Shown: positions 8,046 through 16,842 of the stretch, in pieces | How the letters are laid out: the number at the start of each line of letters is the position of its first letter | Numbering within the stretch: position 1 is the stretch's first letter | Origin: UBA2040 sp041751955 | GTDB lineage: Bacteria; Bacteroidota; Bacteroidia; Flavobacteriales_D; Crocinitomicaceae | DNA: 51,990 bases | Direction: 5' to 3' | Assembly (NCBI GenBank): GCA_041751955.1 | Contig: JBGSIB010000023.1 | Span: forward strand, 1 to 51,990 | Notes under the pieces: model-generated | Seen by the model: the letters and a program-made list of their open reading frames with translations, nothing else | Databases searched by the model: none | Told to the model about the DNA's origin: nothing | Translations under genes and position numbers: made by a program

Positions 8046-9374
8046 ATGAAAAAAGTCCTCATTCTCGCTTACGATTTCCCACCTTATGTTTCCGTTGGTG
8101 GATTACGACCCAAAAGCTGGTACGATTATTTTCATGAATTTGGAATTGAACCTATTGTCATCACACGCCAATGGAGCAATAAACATAAAAACGAATTGGA
8201 TTACATTGAAGCTAGTGATTCTGATACAACAATAATTGAAAAAAGTGAAATTGGGACCATCATTCGGGCACCTTACAAACCCAATTTTTCGAATAGACTT
8301 ATGTTAAAATACGGTTCAGATAAGTTTCGACTGATTCGTAAAATTAATTCAGGATTGCTGGAATTTGGACAATTTATTTTTCCAATTGGTCCAAAAATGG
8401 AAGTTTACAAGGCTGCCCAAATTTATTTGTCTGAACATAAAGTAGATTGCATTATTGCAACGGCAGATCCGTTCGTGTTGTTCCACTATGCCAATAAATT
8501 GAGCAAAAAGCATCAAACACCATGGATTGCGGATTATAGAGACGCTTGGACCACCATGTATGAAAATCAAAATCAACCCATTCAAAAAATATTTTTTTCC
8601 TTTTTTCAAAAACGCATCTGCAAAGAAGCAACTCTAATCACCACCGTTTCAAAATTTGTAAAGAAAAAAATTCAAACAGTCGTCGACCATCCTTCATTCC
8701 ATATTTTCCCAAATGGCTTCGACCCTGTTGCCATGAAAAATGTTGAACACATAGATCAGCAAAGCAAAACTCTTAAAATAGCCATGATCGGTTCTATCAT
8801 GCCCTGGAATCCAATTGACCGCTTTTTACAAACGTTCTCAGATTTCGTGGACGAAAATTCAGCTAGCAAAATAGAATTGATATTTTATGGACTGAACAAA
8901 AAAAAGGTATTAAAAGAAAAAATCGCTGATGAATATTCCAAATTAGTATCAATTGTCACATTCTCCCCTAAGTTACCCAACTCCGTTTTAATGGAAAAAT
9001 TAGCTGAATGTAACGTTATGTTACTTTTTAATTATTACTCATTTATGGGCACCAAAATATTTGATTACATAGGGATTCAACGTAAAATTATTTTGTGTTT
9101 TACCGAAGATGCTGAAGGGGATAAAATGAAAGAGAATTTTTTCCCAATAAAGGAACTAGATAATGTCAGTAATCAGCTACAAGCAGAACTTATAAATGAA
9201 ACGAATTCTGGTATCGCAGTGAAAGACGCCGAGCATTTAAAACAGGTTTTTTCTGATTTAGTCACAGAGTTCAATTCGACTGGAAAAATTGCTTGTAATT
9301 CAGTGGAAGTCGATAAATACTCGCGGAAAATTCAAGTTCAAAAATTAGCTGAATTAATATTATCCATTTGCTAA
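8046..9374 (+). CDS. Glycosyltransferase, GT-B fold (family 4-like)
   Basis: 442-residue probable glycosyltransferase. It opens with the classical MKKVLILAYDFPPYVSVGG, where a glycine-rich turn follows the first strand. WIADYRDAWT (around residue 164) is the acceptor-domain DxRD patch found in GT4-type enzymes of this architecture. KIAMIGSIMPWNP starts the donor domain. The canonical E-x7-E site is weakly conserved: the region reads LLFNYYSFMGTKIFDYIGI. It lies in the same direction and spacing as its neighbours, and the sugar donor is unknown. Confidence 0.82.
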   Translation: MKKVLILAYDFPPYVSVGGLRPKSWYDYFHEFGIEPIVITRQWSNKHKNELDYIEASDSDTTIIEKSEIGTIIRAPYKPNFSNRLMLKYGSDKFRLIRKINSGLLEFGQFIFPIGPKMEVYKAAQIYLSEHKVDCIIATADPFVLFHYANKLSKKHQTPWIADYRDAWTTMYENQNQPIQKIFFSFFQKRICKEATLITTVSKFVKKKIQTVVDHPSFHIFPNGFDPVAMKNVEHIDQQSKTLKIAMIGSIMPWNPIDRFLQTFSDFVDENSASKIELIFYGLNKKKVLKEKIADEYSKLVSIVTFSPKLPNSVLMEKLAECNVMLLFNYYSFMGTKIFDYIGIQRKIILCFTEDAEGDKMKENFFPIKELDNVSNQLQAELINETNSGIAVKDAEHLKQVFSDLVTEFNSTGKIACNSVEVDKYSRKIQVQKLAELILSIC

Positions 9375-9407
9375 TATTCCCTGCCTAGTTTTCCCTAATT
9401 TCGCACC

Positions 9408-10028
9408 ATGAGAGAACTCATTGGTATAATAGATTATGGAATGGGAAATCTCAATTCAGTCAAAAGGAAAATTAATATTTTAGGCGCTGAAGCGATTATT
9501 ACCAATGATATATCGATTTTAAAAAAAACAACGAAACTTGTTTTACCAGGCGTAGGGAATTTCAAAAAAGCGATGGATAACCTTAACTCTTTGGGCATAA
9601 TTCCAATTTTAAATCAACGAGCAAACATCGATAAAATTCCAATTTTGGGAATCTGTCTCGGCATGCAACTCATGTGCAATTTCAGTGAAGAAGGTAACGT
9701 AGATGGCTTATCTTGGATCAATGGGCGTGTAGTTCGATTTAAAAAAGAAAAGGGAAACAACGAAAAAATCCCTCACATGGGTTGGAACACTTTGGAAATA
9801 GAGGGAGAAAGTCCATTAATGAAAGATATTACAGAAGAAAATGAAATGTATTTTGTACATTCCTATCATGTAGAACTGCAAGATGAAAAAATAGCTATAA
9901 ATAAAACGAATTATGCTTATCCTTTTGTTTCAGGATTTCAAAAGGAAAATTTATTTGGCTTACAGTATCATCCCGAAAAAAGTCACGATGCAGGCGGAAT
10001 AATTTTTAAAAATTTCCTCAAACTTTAG
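9408..10028 (+). CDS. hisH: HisH-type glutamine amidotransferase subunit (polysaccharide paralogue)
   Basis: Class I glutaminase of 206 residues that releases ammonia from glutamine. The catalytic triad is visible: Cys83 in GICLGMQ, His188 and Glu190 in YHPEKSH. The oxyanion region LPGVGNFKKAM is also present. In histidine synthesis HisH pairs with HisF, but here hisH-hisF sits directly ahead of a WbpG-like sugar amidotransferase with no other his genes. In Pseudomonas aeruginosa, HisH2/HisF2 supply ammonia to WbpG to build an acetamidino sugar of the O-antigen. The same division of labour is inferred here. Start ATG lies 33 bases after the previous stop, behind a near-consensus -7 element (TAATTTCG, 9396-9403). 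Confidence 0.9.
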   Translation: MRELIGIIDYGMGNLNSVKRKINILGAEAIITNDISILKKTTKLVLPGVGNFKKAMDNLNSLGIIPILNQRANIDKIPILGICLGMQLMCNFSEEGNVDGLSWINGRVVRFKKEKGNNEKIPHMGWNTLEIEGESPLMKDITEENEMYFVHSYHVELQDEKIAINKTNYAYPFVSGFQKENLFGLQYHPEKSHDAGGIIFKNFLKL

Positions 10029-10030
10029 TT

Positions 10031-10795
10031 ATGTTCCGCCCAAGAATAATACCTGTTCTCCTTTTACAAAACAATGCTCTTGTAAAGTCTATAAAATTTA
10101 AAAACCACCAATACATCGGCGATCCGCTAAATGCAGTGAAAATTTTTAATGATTTAAAAGCGGATGAACTCGTTTTTCTAGATATTGATGCATCCAGAGA
10201 AAAACGATGTATTTCGCCAGATTTTGTCAAGAAATTGGCTGAAGAAACCAATATGCCATTTTCCGTAGGCGGAGGAATTACAAATTGTAATCAAATTCAG
10301 CAATTAATCGCCGCTGGCGCTGAAAAAGTGATTTTGGGCGAAATAGCATCAAAAAATCCAGATTTTATTGAAGAGGCAGTTGGAAATTTTGGATCTTCAA
10401 CTATTGCTGTTTGCATGGATGTAAAAAATAATTTTTTCGGAAAGCAAAAAATGTACTATCAAAATGGTCAAAAATCACTCGATATTTCTCCCATAGACTT
10501 TGCCCATTTAATGGAACAGAAAGGAGCTGGTGAAATTATTCTACAATCCATTGAACAAGATGGCACAATGGAAGGTTATAATTTAGAGTTGGTTCAATTA
10601 ATTTCGCAATCCGTTTCTGTACCTGTTGTCGCTCTTGGCGGTGCAGGAGACATCTCAGATCTAAACGAAGTTTATTACAAAGGTGGAGCAAGTGCGATGG
10701 GAGCCGGGAGTCTTTTTATTTACCAAAGCAAAATGCGAGGAGTGTTGATAAATTATCCAACGAAGGAAGAAATAAAAAGTAATTTTACGAAGTAA
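10031..10795 (+). CDS. hisF: HisF-like (beta/alpha)8 ammonia-channel subunit lacking the catalytic Asp11
   Basis: 254-residue HisF homologue: RIIPVLLLQN at the start, FLDIDASR, SVGGGI, then VALGGAGDIS with phosphate-binding glycines. The cyclase aspartate expected at position 11 (usual motif CLD) is Leu11, whereas Asp130 in VCMDVKN is retained. Loss of one of the two general acid/base residues argues against imidazole-glycerol-phosphate synthesis. It fits a HisF2-type barrel that only channels ammonia from the adjacent HisH to the WbpG-like enzyme. Two bases separate it from hisH and 13 from the next gene. The HisF fold is certain; the specialised role is inferred from the missing residue and context. 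Confidence 0.9.
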   Translation: MFRPRIIPVLLLQNNALVKSIKFKNHQYIGDPLNAVKIFNDLKADELVFLDIDASREKRCISPDFVKKLAEETNMPFSVGGGITNCNQIQQLIAAGAEKVILGEIASKNPDFIEEAVGNFGSSTIAVCMDVKNNFFGKQKMYYQNGQKSLDISPIDFAHLMEQKGAGEIILQSIEQDGTMEGYNLELVQLISQSVSVPVVALGGAGDISDLNEVYYKGGASAMGAGSLFIYQSKMRGVLINYPTKEEIKSNFTK

Positions 10796-10808
10796 TTTTC
10801 AATCCCAA

Positions 10809-11927
10809 ATGTCCAACAGGAAATATCAAATCTGCAATAGATGCGTCATGGATACAAGCGATAAAGCGATTGTATTCGACCAAATTGGAAATTGCAACCA
10901 TTGCAATGAGTTTTTTGAAACTACCATAAAACGCATGTATAATGGACCTGAAAGCGACAAACAATTGCTTCAAATTGTTGAAAAAATAAAAGCGAAAGGA
11001 AAAGGTTCGAAGTACGATTGTTTAATTGGATTGAGCGGGGGCGTTGATAGTTCCTACCTTGCCTACCAATGCAAAAAATTAGGTTTAAATCCTCTAGCTG
11101 TTCACTTGGACAATGGCTGGAACTCAGAAGAAGCTGTTCAAAACATTAAGAGCATTTGCAGCAAATTAGACATAGACTACCAAAGTTATGTGCTTAATTG
11201 GGAGGAATTCAAAGACCTTCAATTGTCTTTTTTAAAGGCTTCGATAGTCGAAATGGAAATCCCAACAGATATTGCTATTCCCGGTGCTCTGCATCAGATG
11301 GCTGTGAAAAATGGAATCAAGTACATCATTTCGGGTGGGAACTTTGCTACGGAAGGAATATTGCCCAACAGCTGGTTTTACGACCCCAAAGACTCTAAAT
11401 TATTGCACGGAATACAAGATCAATTTGGAAAAAAGAAATTGAAAAATTTCCCAACATTTGATTTCACAAGAGAAATATTCTACAAATTCGTTCGCGATAT
11501 TCGTATAATTTACTTACTCAATTACGTGCCTTACAACAAGGATGAAGCCATGGAGTTCCTAAAAACCGAACTAGGTTGGAAATATTATGGAGGGAAACAT
11601 TACGAATCTAAATTTACCGGATTTGTGCAATCGTTTATTCAACCTGTAAAATTTGGAATAGACTATCGTCGAGCCACATACGCGACCCAAATATGTGCAG
11701 GAACTGCCACACGTGAAGAAGCAATCGAGGTTCTTAAAAAACCTTCCTTCAATTCTGAAACCATAAACGAGGAGAAAAAATACATTGCCAAGAAACTAGA
11801 TATTACCTTGGAAGAGTTCGAAGAAATCATGAATCGGCCTGTGAAAACCTACAAAGATTACCCAAACGACGAAAAAAGACTAACTTTCCTTTACAACATG
11901 TACAGAAAATACTTCGGGAAAAGATAA
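10809..11927 (+). CDS. wbpG: N-acetyl sugar amidotransferase (WbpG/PseA/LfnA-like)
   Basis: 372-residue ATP-dependent amidotransferase that activates the acetamido group of a nucleotide sugar and replaces its oxygen with ammonia-derived nitrogen, giving an acetamidino group. Seen: two CxxC zinc-type pairs at C9/C12 and C29/C32 (CNRCVMD, CNHC), PP-loop SGGVDSS at 76-82, AVHLDNGWN and ISGGNFATEG. These features define the WbpG/LfnA/PseA family. It requires a glutaminase and channel protein, which are encoded immediately upstream (hisH, hisF). The product is probably an acetamidino-bearing diamino sugar, but which one (for example a 2,3-diacetamido uronate or FucNAc derivative) is unknown. The nonulosonate genes expected for a pseudaminate pathway are not in the window. 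Confidence 0.85.
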   Translation: MSNRKYQICNRCVMDTSDKAIVFDQIGNCNHCNEFFETTIKRMYNGPESDKQLLQIVEKIKAKGKGSKYDCLIGLSGGVDSSYLAYQCKKLGLNPLAVHLDNGWNSEEAVQNIKSICSKLDIDYQSYVLNWEEFKDLQLSFLKASIVEMEIPTDIAIPGALHQMAVKNGIKYIISGGNFATEGILPNSWFYDPKDSKLLHGIQDQFGKKKLKNFPTFDFTREIFYKFVRDIRIIYLLNYVPYNKDEAMEFLKTELGWKYYGGKHYESKFTGFVQSFIQPVKFGIDYRRATYATQICAGTATREEAIEVLKKPSFNSETINEEKKYIAKKLDITLEEFEEIMNRPVKTYKDYPNDEKRLTFLYNMYRKYFGKR

Positions 11928-11931
11928 AATT

Positions 11932-13836
11932 ATGTGCGGAATAGCGGGATTTCTTGATTTCAAAAAAAACACTTCTTTAGAAGTTTTGAAATCCATGACG
12001 GATACCCTCATTCACCGTGGTCCAGATGGTGGTGGTTTCGAAATTTTCGATGCTCAGCTCGCACAAATTGGCTTCGGACATCGCCGACTTTCCATAATCG
12101 ACCTCTCTGAACACTCCAATCAACCGATGCAAGTAGATGAGAATTGGATTACTTTCAACGGTGAAATCTATAATTACAAAGAGATTCGAACTGAATTAGA
12201 GCAACTCGGTCATTCTTTTTCTACGCAAGGCGATACAGAAGTCATACTGAAAAGCTATGCACAATGGGGCGAAAAATGTTTGGATAAATTCATTGGGATG
12301 TTCGCTTTTGTAATTTGGAATCGAGCTAAAAATGAACTCTTTTGCGCTAGAGATAGAGCGGGTGTGAAACCATTTTTTTATTACCAAAAAGACGAATTAT
12401 TTCTTTTCGCTTCGGAACTAAAGGCTTTTCACAAACATCCACAGTTCAAAAAAGAACTGGATCTATCCGCCGTTAGTGCTTTTATGCAATTTGGCAACGT
12501 ACCCTCCGATTTGTGTATTTTTGAAAATTGTCACAAGCTGAAACCTGGACATTTCCTGACGATTTCCCTTGAAAAGAAATCCTATACAACTCAGCAATAC
12601 TGGAACGTTTACGATTTCTATAATGCGCCTAAAAGCAAACTGAATTTTACTGAAGCAAAGGAAAAAACCGAAAAAATCATTCAATCCGCAGTAGATTATC
12701 GCATGGTAGCGGATGTTCCTGTTGGCGTATTCCTCAGCGGTGGATACGATAGTGCTTGCGTAGCAGCTTTGCTTCAAAAAGATAGTACGGAAAAAGTCAA
12801 AACCTTTACCATAGGAGTGCCCGATATGGGCTTAAACGAAGCACCTTATGCAAAAGATGTCGCCAAACATTTGGGAACCGACCATTACGAATTCACGTGT
12901 TCGACAAAAGAAGCTATCGATTTAATCGATGAACTTCCATTTCATTATGACGAACCTTTTGCGGATAGCAGTGCCATTCCAACGACTTTGGTCAGCAAAA
13001 TGGCTAGTGAACAAGTCACGGTTGCCTTGAGTGCCGATGGCGGCGACGAAACCTTTGCTGGCTATAATCGCTACGATTTCTTGAGTCGCTATCAAAAGAA
13101 ATTGAATAAAATCCCTGGTTTTGCGCGAAAGGGAACAGCCAGTTTGATGGATAAAATTCCAAGTGATAAGCTACCTATTTTGCGTGACACATACAATTTT
13201 CACAATCGCTATGAAAAGTTGAAAGGCGTTCTTCGCGATCCATCAGCGGCGAGCATTATGCTGAGTGTGAGTCAGCAATACACCGAGAATCAACTCAGAA
13301 AACTGATGGTTCAAAATGTGCAATTTCCATCAACAGCCTACACCAGTTCGGAATTAAAAAACGCTGTCAATTCTCCATTATCTTACATGATGGCTATTGA
13401 TTATCAAACCTATTTGGTGGATGACATTTTACAAAAAGTAGATCGAGCCACGATGACTGTAAGTTTGGAAGGCCGAGAACCTCTCTTGGATCACCGTATC
13501 ATAGAATGGGCGGCTCAACTCCCCGATGATTTCAAATACCGAAACGGAGAAAAGAAATTTATTCTGAAAGAAATCGTGCATCAATATATTCCGAAGGAAA
13601 TGATGGACCGACCGAAGATGGGTTTTGCGATTCCGATTGCCAATTGGATGCAAAATGAATTGAAAAATCATCTTGAAGAATACTTAAGCGAAACTAAAAC
13701 CAAAGAACAAGGTATTTTCCAATGGTTTGCAGTTAAAGACTTGAAAGAGCGTTTCTTTGCTGGTAAAAAAGAATTGGATTCCAAATTGTGGTATTTACTC
13801 ATGTTTCAAATGTGGTACGAGCGATGGATGAAGTAA
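11932..13836 (+). CDS. asnB: Asparagine synthetase B-type glutamine amidotransferase (second copy)
   Basis: 634 residues, starting MCGIAGF so that Cys2 is the N-terminal glutaminase nucleophile. HRGPDG, GHRRLSIIDLSE and FNGEIYNYKEIR mark the glutaminase domain. The synthetase PP-loop reads SGGYDSA rather than SGGxDSS, a variant also found in polysaccharide-locus AsnB proteins. DGGDETFAGY and GREPLLDHR follow. It lies four bases after the WbpG-like gene and overlaps the next glycosyltransferase by 13 bases. It is clearly distinct in sequence from the copy at 2872, so this is not a recent duplication. The likely role is amidation of a sugar carboxylate; asparagine formation is possible. Confidence 0.9.
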   Translation: MCGIAGFLDFKKNTSLEVLKSMTDTLIHRGPDGGGFEIFDAQLAQIGFGHRRLSIIDLSEHSNQPMQVDENWITFNGEIYNYKEIRTELEQLGHSFSTQGDTEVILKSYAQWGEKCLDKFIGMFAFVIWNRAKNELFCARDRAGVKPFFYYQKDELFLFASELKAFHKHPQFKKELDLSAVSAFMQFGNVPSDLCIFENCHKLKPGHFLTISLEKKSYTTQQYWNVYDFYNAPKSKLNFTEAKEKTEKIIQSAVDYRMVADVPVGVFLSGGYDSACVAALLQKDSTEKVKTFTIGVPDMGLNEAPYAKDVAKHLGTDHYEFTCSTKEAIDLIDELPFHYDEPFADSSAIPTTLVSKMASEQVTVALSADGGDETFAGYNRYDFLSRYQKKLNKIPGFARKGTASLMDKIPSDKLPILRDTYNFHNRYEKLKGVLRDPSAASIMLSVSQQYTENQLRKLMVQNVQFPSTAYTSSELKNAVNSPLSYMMAIDYQTYLVDDILQKVDRATMTVSLEGREPLLDHRIIEWAAQLPDDFKYRNGEKKFILKEIVHQYIPKEMMDRPKMGFAIPIANWMQNELKNHLEEYLSETKTKEQGIFQWFAVKDLKERFFAGKKELDSKLWYLLMFQMWYERWMK

Positions 13837-15053
13837 AAAACATTCTCTATCTCTCCTATGATGGCATGACTGATCCACTTGGACAATCGCAGGTTCTCCC
13901 TTATTTGCGCGGACTTTCAGAAAAAGGTTATCGTATTCATTTGATCAGTTTTGAGAAAAAAGAGCGTTTTTCTGTATACAAATCTCAAATAGAACAAGTT
14001 TGCAAACTTGCAAATATTCAATGGCACCCATTGACCTATACTAAAAACCCTCCGCTCCTTTCTACCCTGAAAGATGTGAGTAAAATGCGAGCTCTGGCAA
14101 CCCAAATTGTCAAAACAGAAAAGGTGCAAATTGTGCATTGCCGGAGTTACCTTTCCGCTCTGGTTGGCTTGGGTTTAAAGAAACGATTGGGAACAAAATT
14201 TCTATTCGATATGCGCGGATTCTGGGCAGATGAAAGAATTGAAGGCAAAATATGGTCACTTAAAAATCCAGTTTTCAGCAGTGTTTATCGGTTTTTCAAA
14301 AAGAAAGAAATTCAGTTTATCAAAAATGCCGACCACATTGTTTCCTTGACAGAAAACGGTAAAACCGAAATTGAATCTTGGAAAGAATTGAACTCAAATA
14401 AACTCCCCATTGCTGTTATTCCCTGCTGCGTCGATTTGGAATTATTCGATCCGAATAAAATTTCGACCGAGAAGAAAAATGAACTCAAAAAAGCACTGGG
14501 AATCGAAGACGAGAAAATCTTAGGTTACATCGGGTCCATCGGCACTTGGTACATGTTGCCAGAAATGCTCGACTTTTTCAAAGTTTGGAAAACAAAAAAT
14601 GAAACTGGAAAATTTCTCTTTGTCACCAGCGAAAAACCCGAAACAATTCTCCAACTAGCGGAAGAAAAGTCCATTGAATCAAAGGAATTAATCATTCTAT
14701 CTTGCGCCCACAAAGAAGTTCCTCTGTACATTTCTTTGATGGATTTGAGTATTTTCTTCATTCGACCAACTTTCTCTAAAAAAGCATCTTCACCCACGAA
14801 ACAAGGCGAAATCATGGCGATGGGAATTCCATTGGTCTGTAATTCAGGCATAGGCGACACGGATAAAATCGTTTTGGAAAATGAAGCAGGTTGGGTAATA
14901 GACGATTTCACGAATGCATCCTATGAAAAAATTCTAGATGAAATGACGGAAATCGATTCAGATAAAATTCAAAAGGGAGCGAAACTAACCTTCGATTTAG
15001 CAAAAGGAGTCAGAGAATATGCCGACATTTATGCTCGATTATGGAAAAAATAA
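13824..15053 (+). CDS. Glycosyltransferase family 4 protein
   Basis: GT-B enzyme of 409 residues. The start is set at ATG 13824 (MDEVKNILYLSYDG), which gives a normal GT4 N-terminus and a 13-base overlap with asnB; earlier in-frame codons only translate the antisense-free tail of asnB. Seen: YDGMTDPLGQSQVLPYLRGL, FLFDMRGFWADER (acceptor-domain MRGFWxDER patch), LGYIGSIGTWY at the donor domain, and SSPTKQGEIMAMGIPLV with the conserved Glu. This arrangement matches sugar transferases common in Bacteroidota capsule/O-antigen loci. It overlaps the following gene by 13 bases. Confidence 0.88.
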   Translation: MDEVKNILYLSYDGMTDPLGQSQVLPYLRGLSEKGYRIHLISFEKKERFSVYKSQIEQVCKLANIQWHPLTYTKNPPLLSTLKDVSKMRALATQIVKTEKVQIVHCRSYLSALVGLGLKKRLGTKFLFDMRGFWADERIEGKIWSLKNPVFSSVYRFFKKKEIQFIKNADHIVSLTENGKTEIESWKELNSNKLPIAVIPCCVDLELFDPNKISTEKKNELKKALGIEDEKILGYIGSIGTWYMLPEMLDFFKVWKTKNETGKFLFVTSEKPETILQLAEEKSIESKELIILSCAHKEVPLYISLMDLSIFFIRPTFSKKASSPTKQGEIMAMGIPLVCNSGIGDTDKIVLENEAGWVIDDFTNASYEKILDEMTEIDSDKIQKGAKLTFDLAKGVREYADIYARLWKK

Positions 15054-16105
15054 TTTTCCTCGTTCCGTATCCAATATCTGCAGCACCCTCTCAACGCTTT
15101 CGTTTTGAGCAATACTTGCCTGAACTGGAAAAAGTATACATTATCGAAATTCATCCTTTCATTGATACAGAAACGTGGGAAAAGTTATACGCACCTGGAC
15201 TTTTCGGATTCAAAATACGCAAAATGCTCAGAAGTTTTGGTCGTCGATTTGCCCTTTTGAATAAAATCCGAAAAGCTGAACACGTTTTCATCCACCGCGA
15301 AGCTTCCCAAATTGGCCCACCGATTTTCGAATGGATTATCGCCAAAATTCTAAGAAAGAAATACATTTTCGATTACGACGATGCCACTTGGCTACCCAAT
15401 TTCAGTGAAACAAATGCTCGTTTCCAGCGATTGAAAGCTTATTGGAAGGTCAAATACATCATCAAATGGGCAGGAAAAGTTTCGGCAGGAAATGAATATT
15501 TGGCTGATTTTGCTAAGAAATTCAACGCCAAAGTTGAAGTTATTCCCACCACCATAGACACAGTCCACTTGCATAACCAACTGTGTATTTCGAACTCAAA
15601 ACCAATCCGAATTGGATGGACAGGCTCGCACACCACCATGCATTATTTGGAAGAATTACTGCCCATTCTAGAACGATTAAATGAAAATCACGAATTCCTT
15701 TTTCGTGTCATTTCAAATGAAAAACCAACCTGGGATGTTCCGTTCTTGGAATATATTCCTTGGAATAAGGCAACTGAAATAAGTGACTTGGCACAAATCC
15801 AAATTGGTGTTATGCCTTTGAAAGCAGACATTTGGTCGTCAGGAAAATGTGGTTTTAAAGCGCTTCAATATATGTCTTGTGAAATTCCTACCGTTCTCTC
15901 AGCTGTAGGGGTTAATACGCAAATCGTAACGAATGAAACCGACGGTTTTATTTGTACTGGTGAAGAAGAGTGGTTCCTCGTTTTGAGACGATTATTGGAA
16001 GACGAAAATTTACGCCAATCTATTGGCAAGGCAGGAAGAAAACGTGTAGAAAATGCCTATTCCGTTATGGCCTATACGGACAAATACAAACAATTATTTT
16101 CATAG
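15041..16105 (+). CDS. Glycosyltransferase, GT-B fold (family 4-like)
   Basis: 354-residue protein beginning MEKIIFLVPYPISAAPSQRFRFE. FDYDDATWLP (near residue 110) parallels the acidic DFDDD patch of the protein encoded at 4761. IRIGWTGSHTTMHYLEEL opens the donor domain, and IGVMPLKADIWSSGKCGFKALQYMSCEIP is the nucleotide-sugar site. The two proteins are therefore likely of the same subfamily and may add related sugars. The start overlaps the preceding coding sequence by 13 bases, and the stop TAG is directly followed by the rdgB ATG. Confidence 0.85.
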   Translation: MEKIIFLVPYPISAAPSQRFRFEQYLPELEKVYIIEIHPFIDTETWEKLYAPGLFGFKIRKMLRSFGRRFALLNKIRKAEHVFIHREASQIGPPIFEWIIAKILRKKYIFDYDDATWLPNFSETNARFQRLKAYWKVKYIIKWAGKVSAGNEYLADFAKKFNAKVEVIPTTIDTVHLHNQLCISNSKPIRIGWTGSHTTMHYLEELLPILERLNENHEFLFRVISNEKPTWDVPFLEYIPWNKATEISDLAQIQIGVMPLKADIWSSGKCGFKALQYMSCEIPTVLSAVGVNTQIVTNETDGFICTGEEEWFLVLRRLLEDENLRQSIGKAGRKRVENAYSVMAYTDKYKQLFS

Positions 16106-16681
16106 ATGAAACTTATATTTTCCACCCACAACGCGCACAAAGCTGAAGAAATAGCGGCACAATTACCAAAAGGAATTGAATTAGTAACACTTGATGACTT
16201 GGGCTGGCATGACGAAATTCCGGAAACAGGAACAACTTTAGAAGAAAATGCACGCATCAAATCGCAATTTGTAGCCGACCAATTTCAAGAAAATTGTTTT
16301 GCTGACGATACGGGATTGGAAGTAGAAGCATTGAACGGTGAACCTGGCGTTTATTCGGCTCGATACGCCGGAGAAGTAAAAGACAGCAACGCCAATATGG
16401 ATTTATTGCTCGAAAAACTAAAAGGACAGGAAAACAGAAATGCGCAATTCAAAACTGTCATTTCGCTATATTGGAAAGGAAAATTTTACGAGTTTGAAGG
16501 CATTGTGAAAGGAAGAATCACCACAGCAAAGCAGGGCGAAAAAGGATTTGGCTATGATCCGATTTTTCTACCCAACGAGGCCAATTGTACTTTTGCAGAA
16601 ATGGATTTATCAGAAAAAGGCGCCATTTCTCATAGAGCTCGAGCAATCAAAAAAATGATTCAATTCATTATGAATCAATGA
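16106..16681 (+). CDS. rdgB: dITP/XTP pyrophosphatase (RdgB/HAM1 family)
   Basis: House-cleaning enzyme of 191 residues that hydrolyses non-canonical purine NTPs (dITP, XTP) to monophosphates. Conserved elements: STHNAHKAEEI (usual form SxNxxKxxE), FADDTGLEVEALNGEPGVYSARYAG with the catalytic Asp, GFGYDPIF near residue 150, and SHRARAI close to the C-terminus. Length is standard. It begins with zero spacing after the last glycosyltransferase stop, so it is probably co-transcribed with the polysaccharide locus even though its role is unrelated to sugar chemistry. Confidence 0.95.
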   Translation: MKLIFSTHNAHKAEEIAAQLPKGIELVTLDDLGWHDEIPETGTTLEENARIKSQFVADQFQENCFADDTGLEVEALNGEPGVYSARYAGEVKDSNANMDLLLEKLKGQENRNAQFKTVISLYWKGKFYEFEGIVKGRITTAKQGEKGFGYDPIFLPNEANCTFAEMDLSEKGAISHRARAIKKMIQFIMNQ

Positions 16682-16769
16682 TATAAAGGAAAATTTAAAA
16701 AAGTATCAATTCACCACTGCATTATCGTCTAAAAAACACCTTCCTTCTTGAAATCAGATGCCTAAGAAC

Positions 16770-16800
16770 TTGCCAAAATCCTTATGATTGCGTAAATTTG
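16770..16800 (+). promoter_or_regulatory. Bacteroidota-type promoter for idh
   Basis: TTG at 16770-16772, 20 bases, then TAAATTTG at 16793-16800, a full TTG-N20-TAnnTTTG match in the 161-base gap before idh. The predicted start leaves a leader of roughly 35 bases. Confidence 0.65.
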
Positions 16801-16842
16801 CACACCTGAAATTCAGGGAAAAACGAACAAATTTCAAGCTTT

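Noticed and set aside
9408..10795. hisH-hisF as part of a histidine biosynthesis operon
   Set aside because: No other his gene nearby, the HisF cyclase Asp11 is replaced by Leu, and a WbpG-like partner follows immediately.
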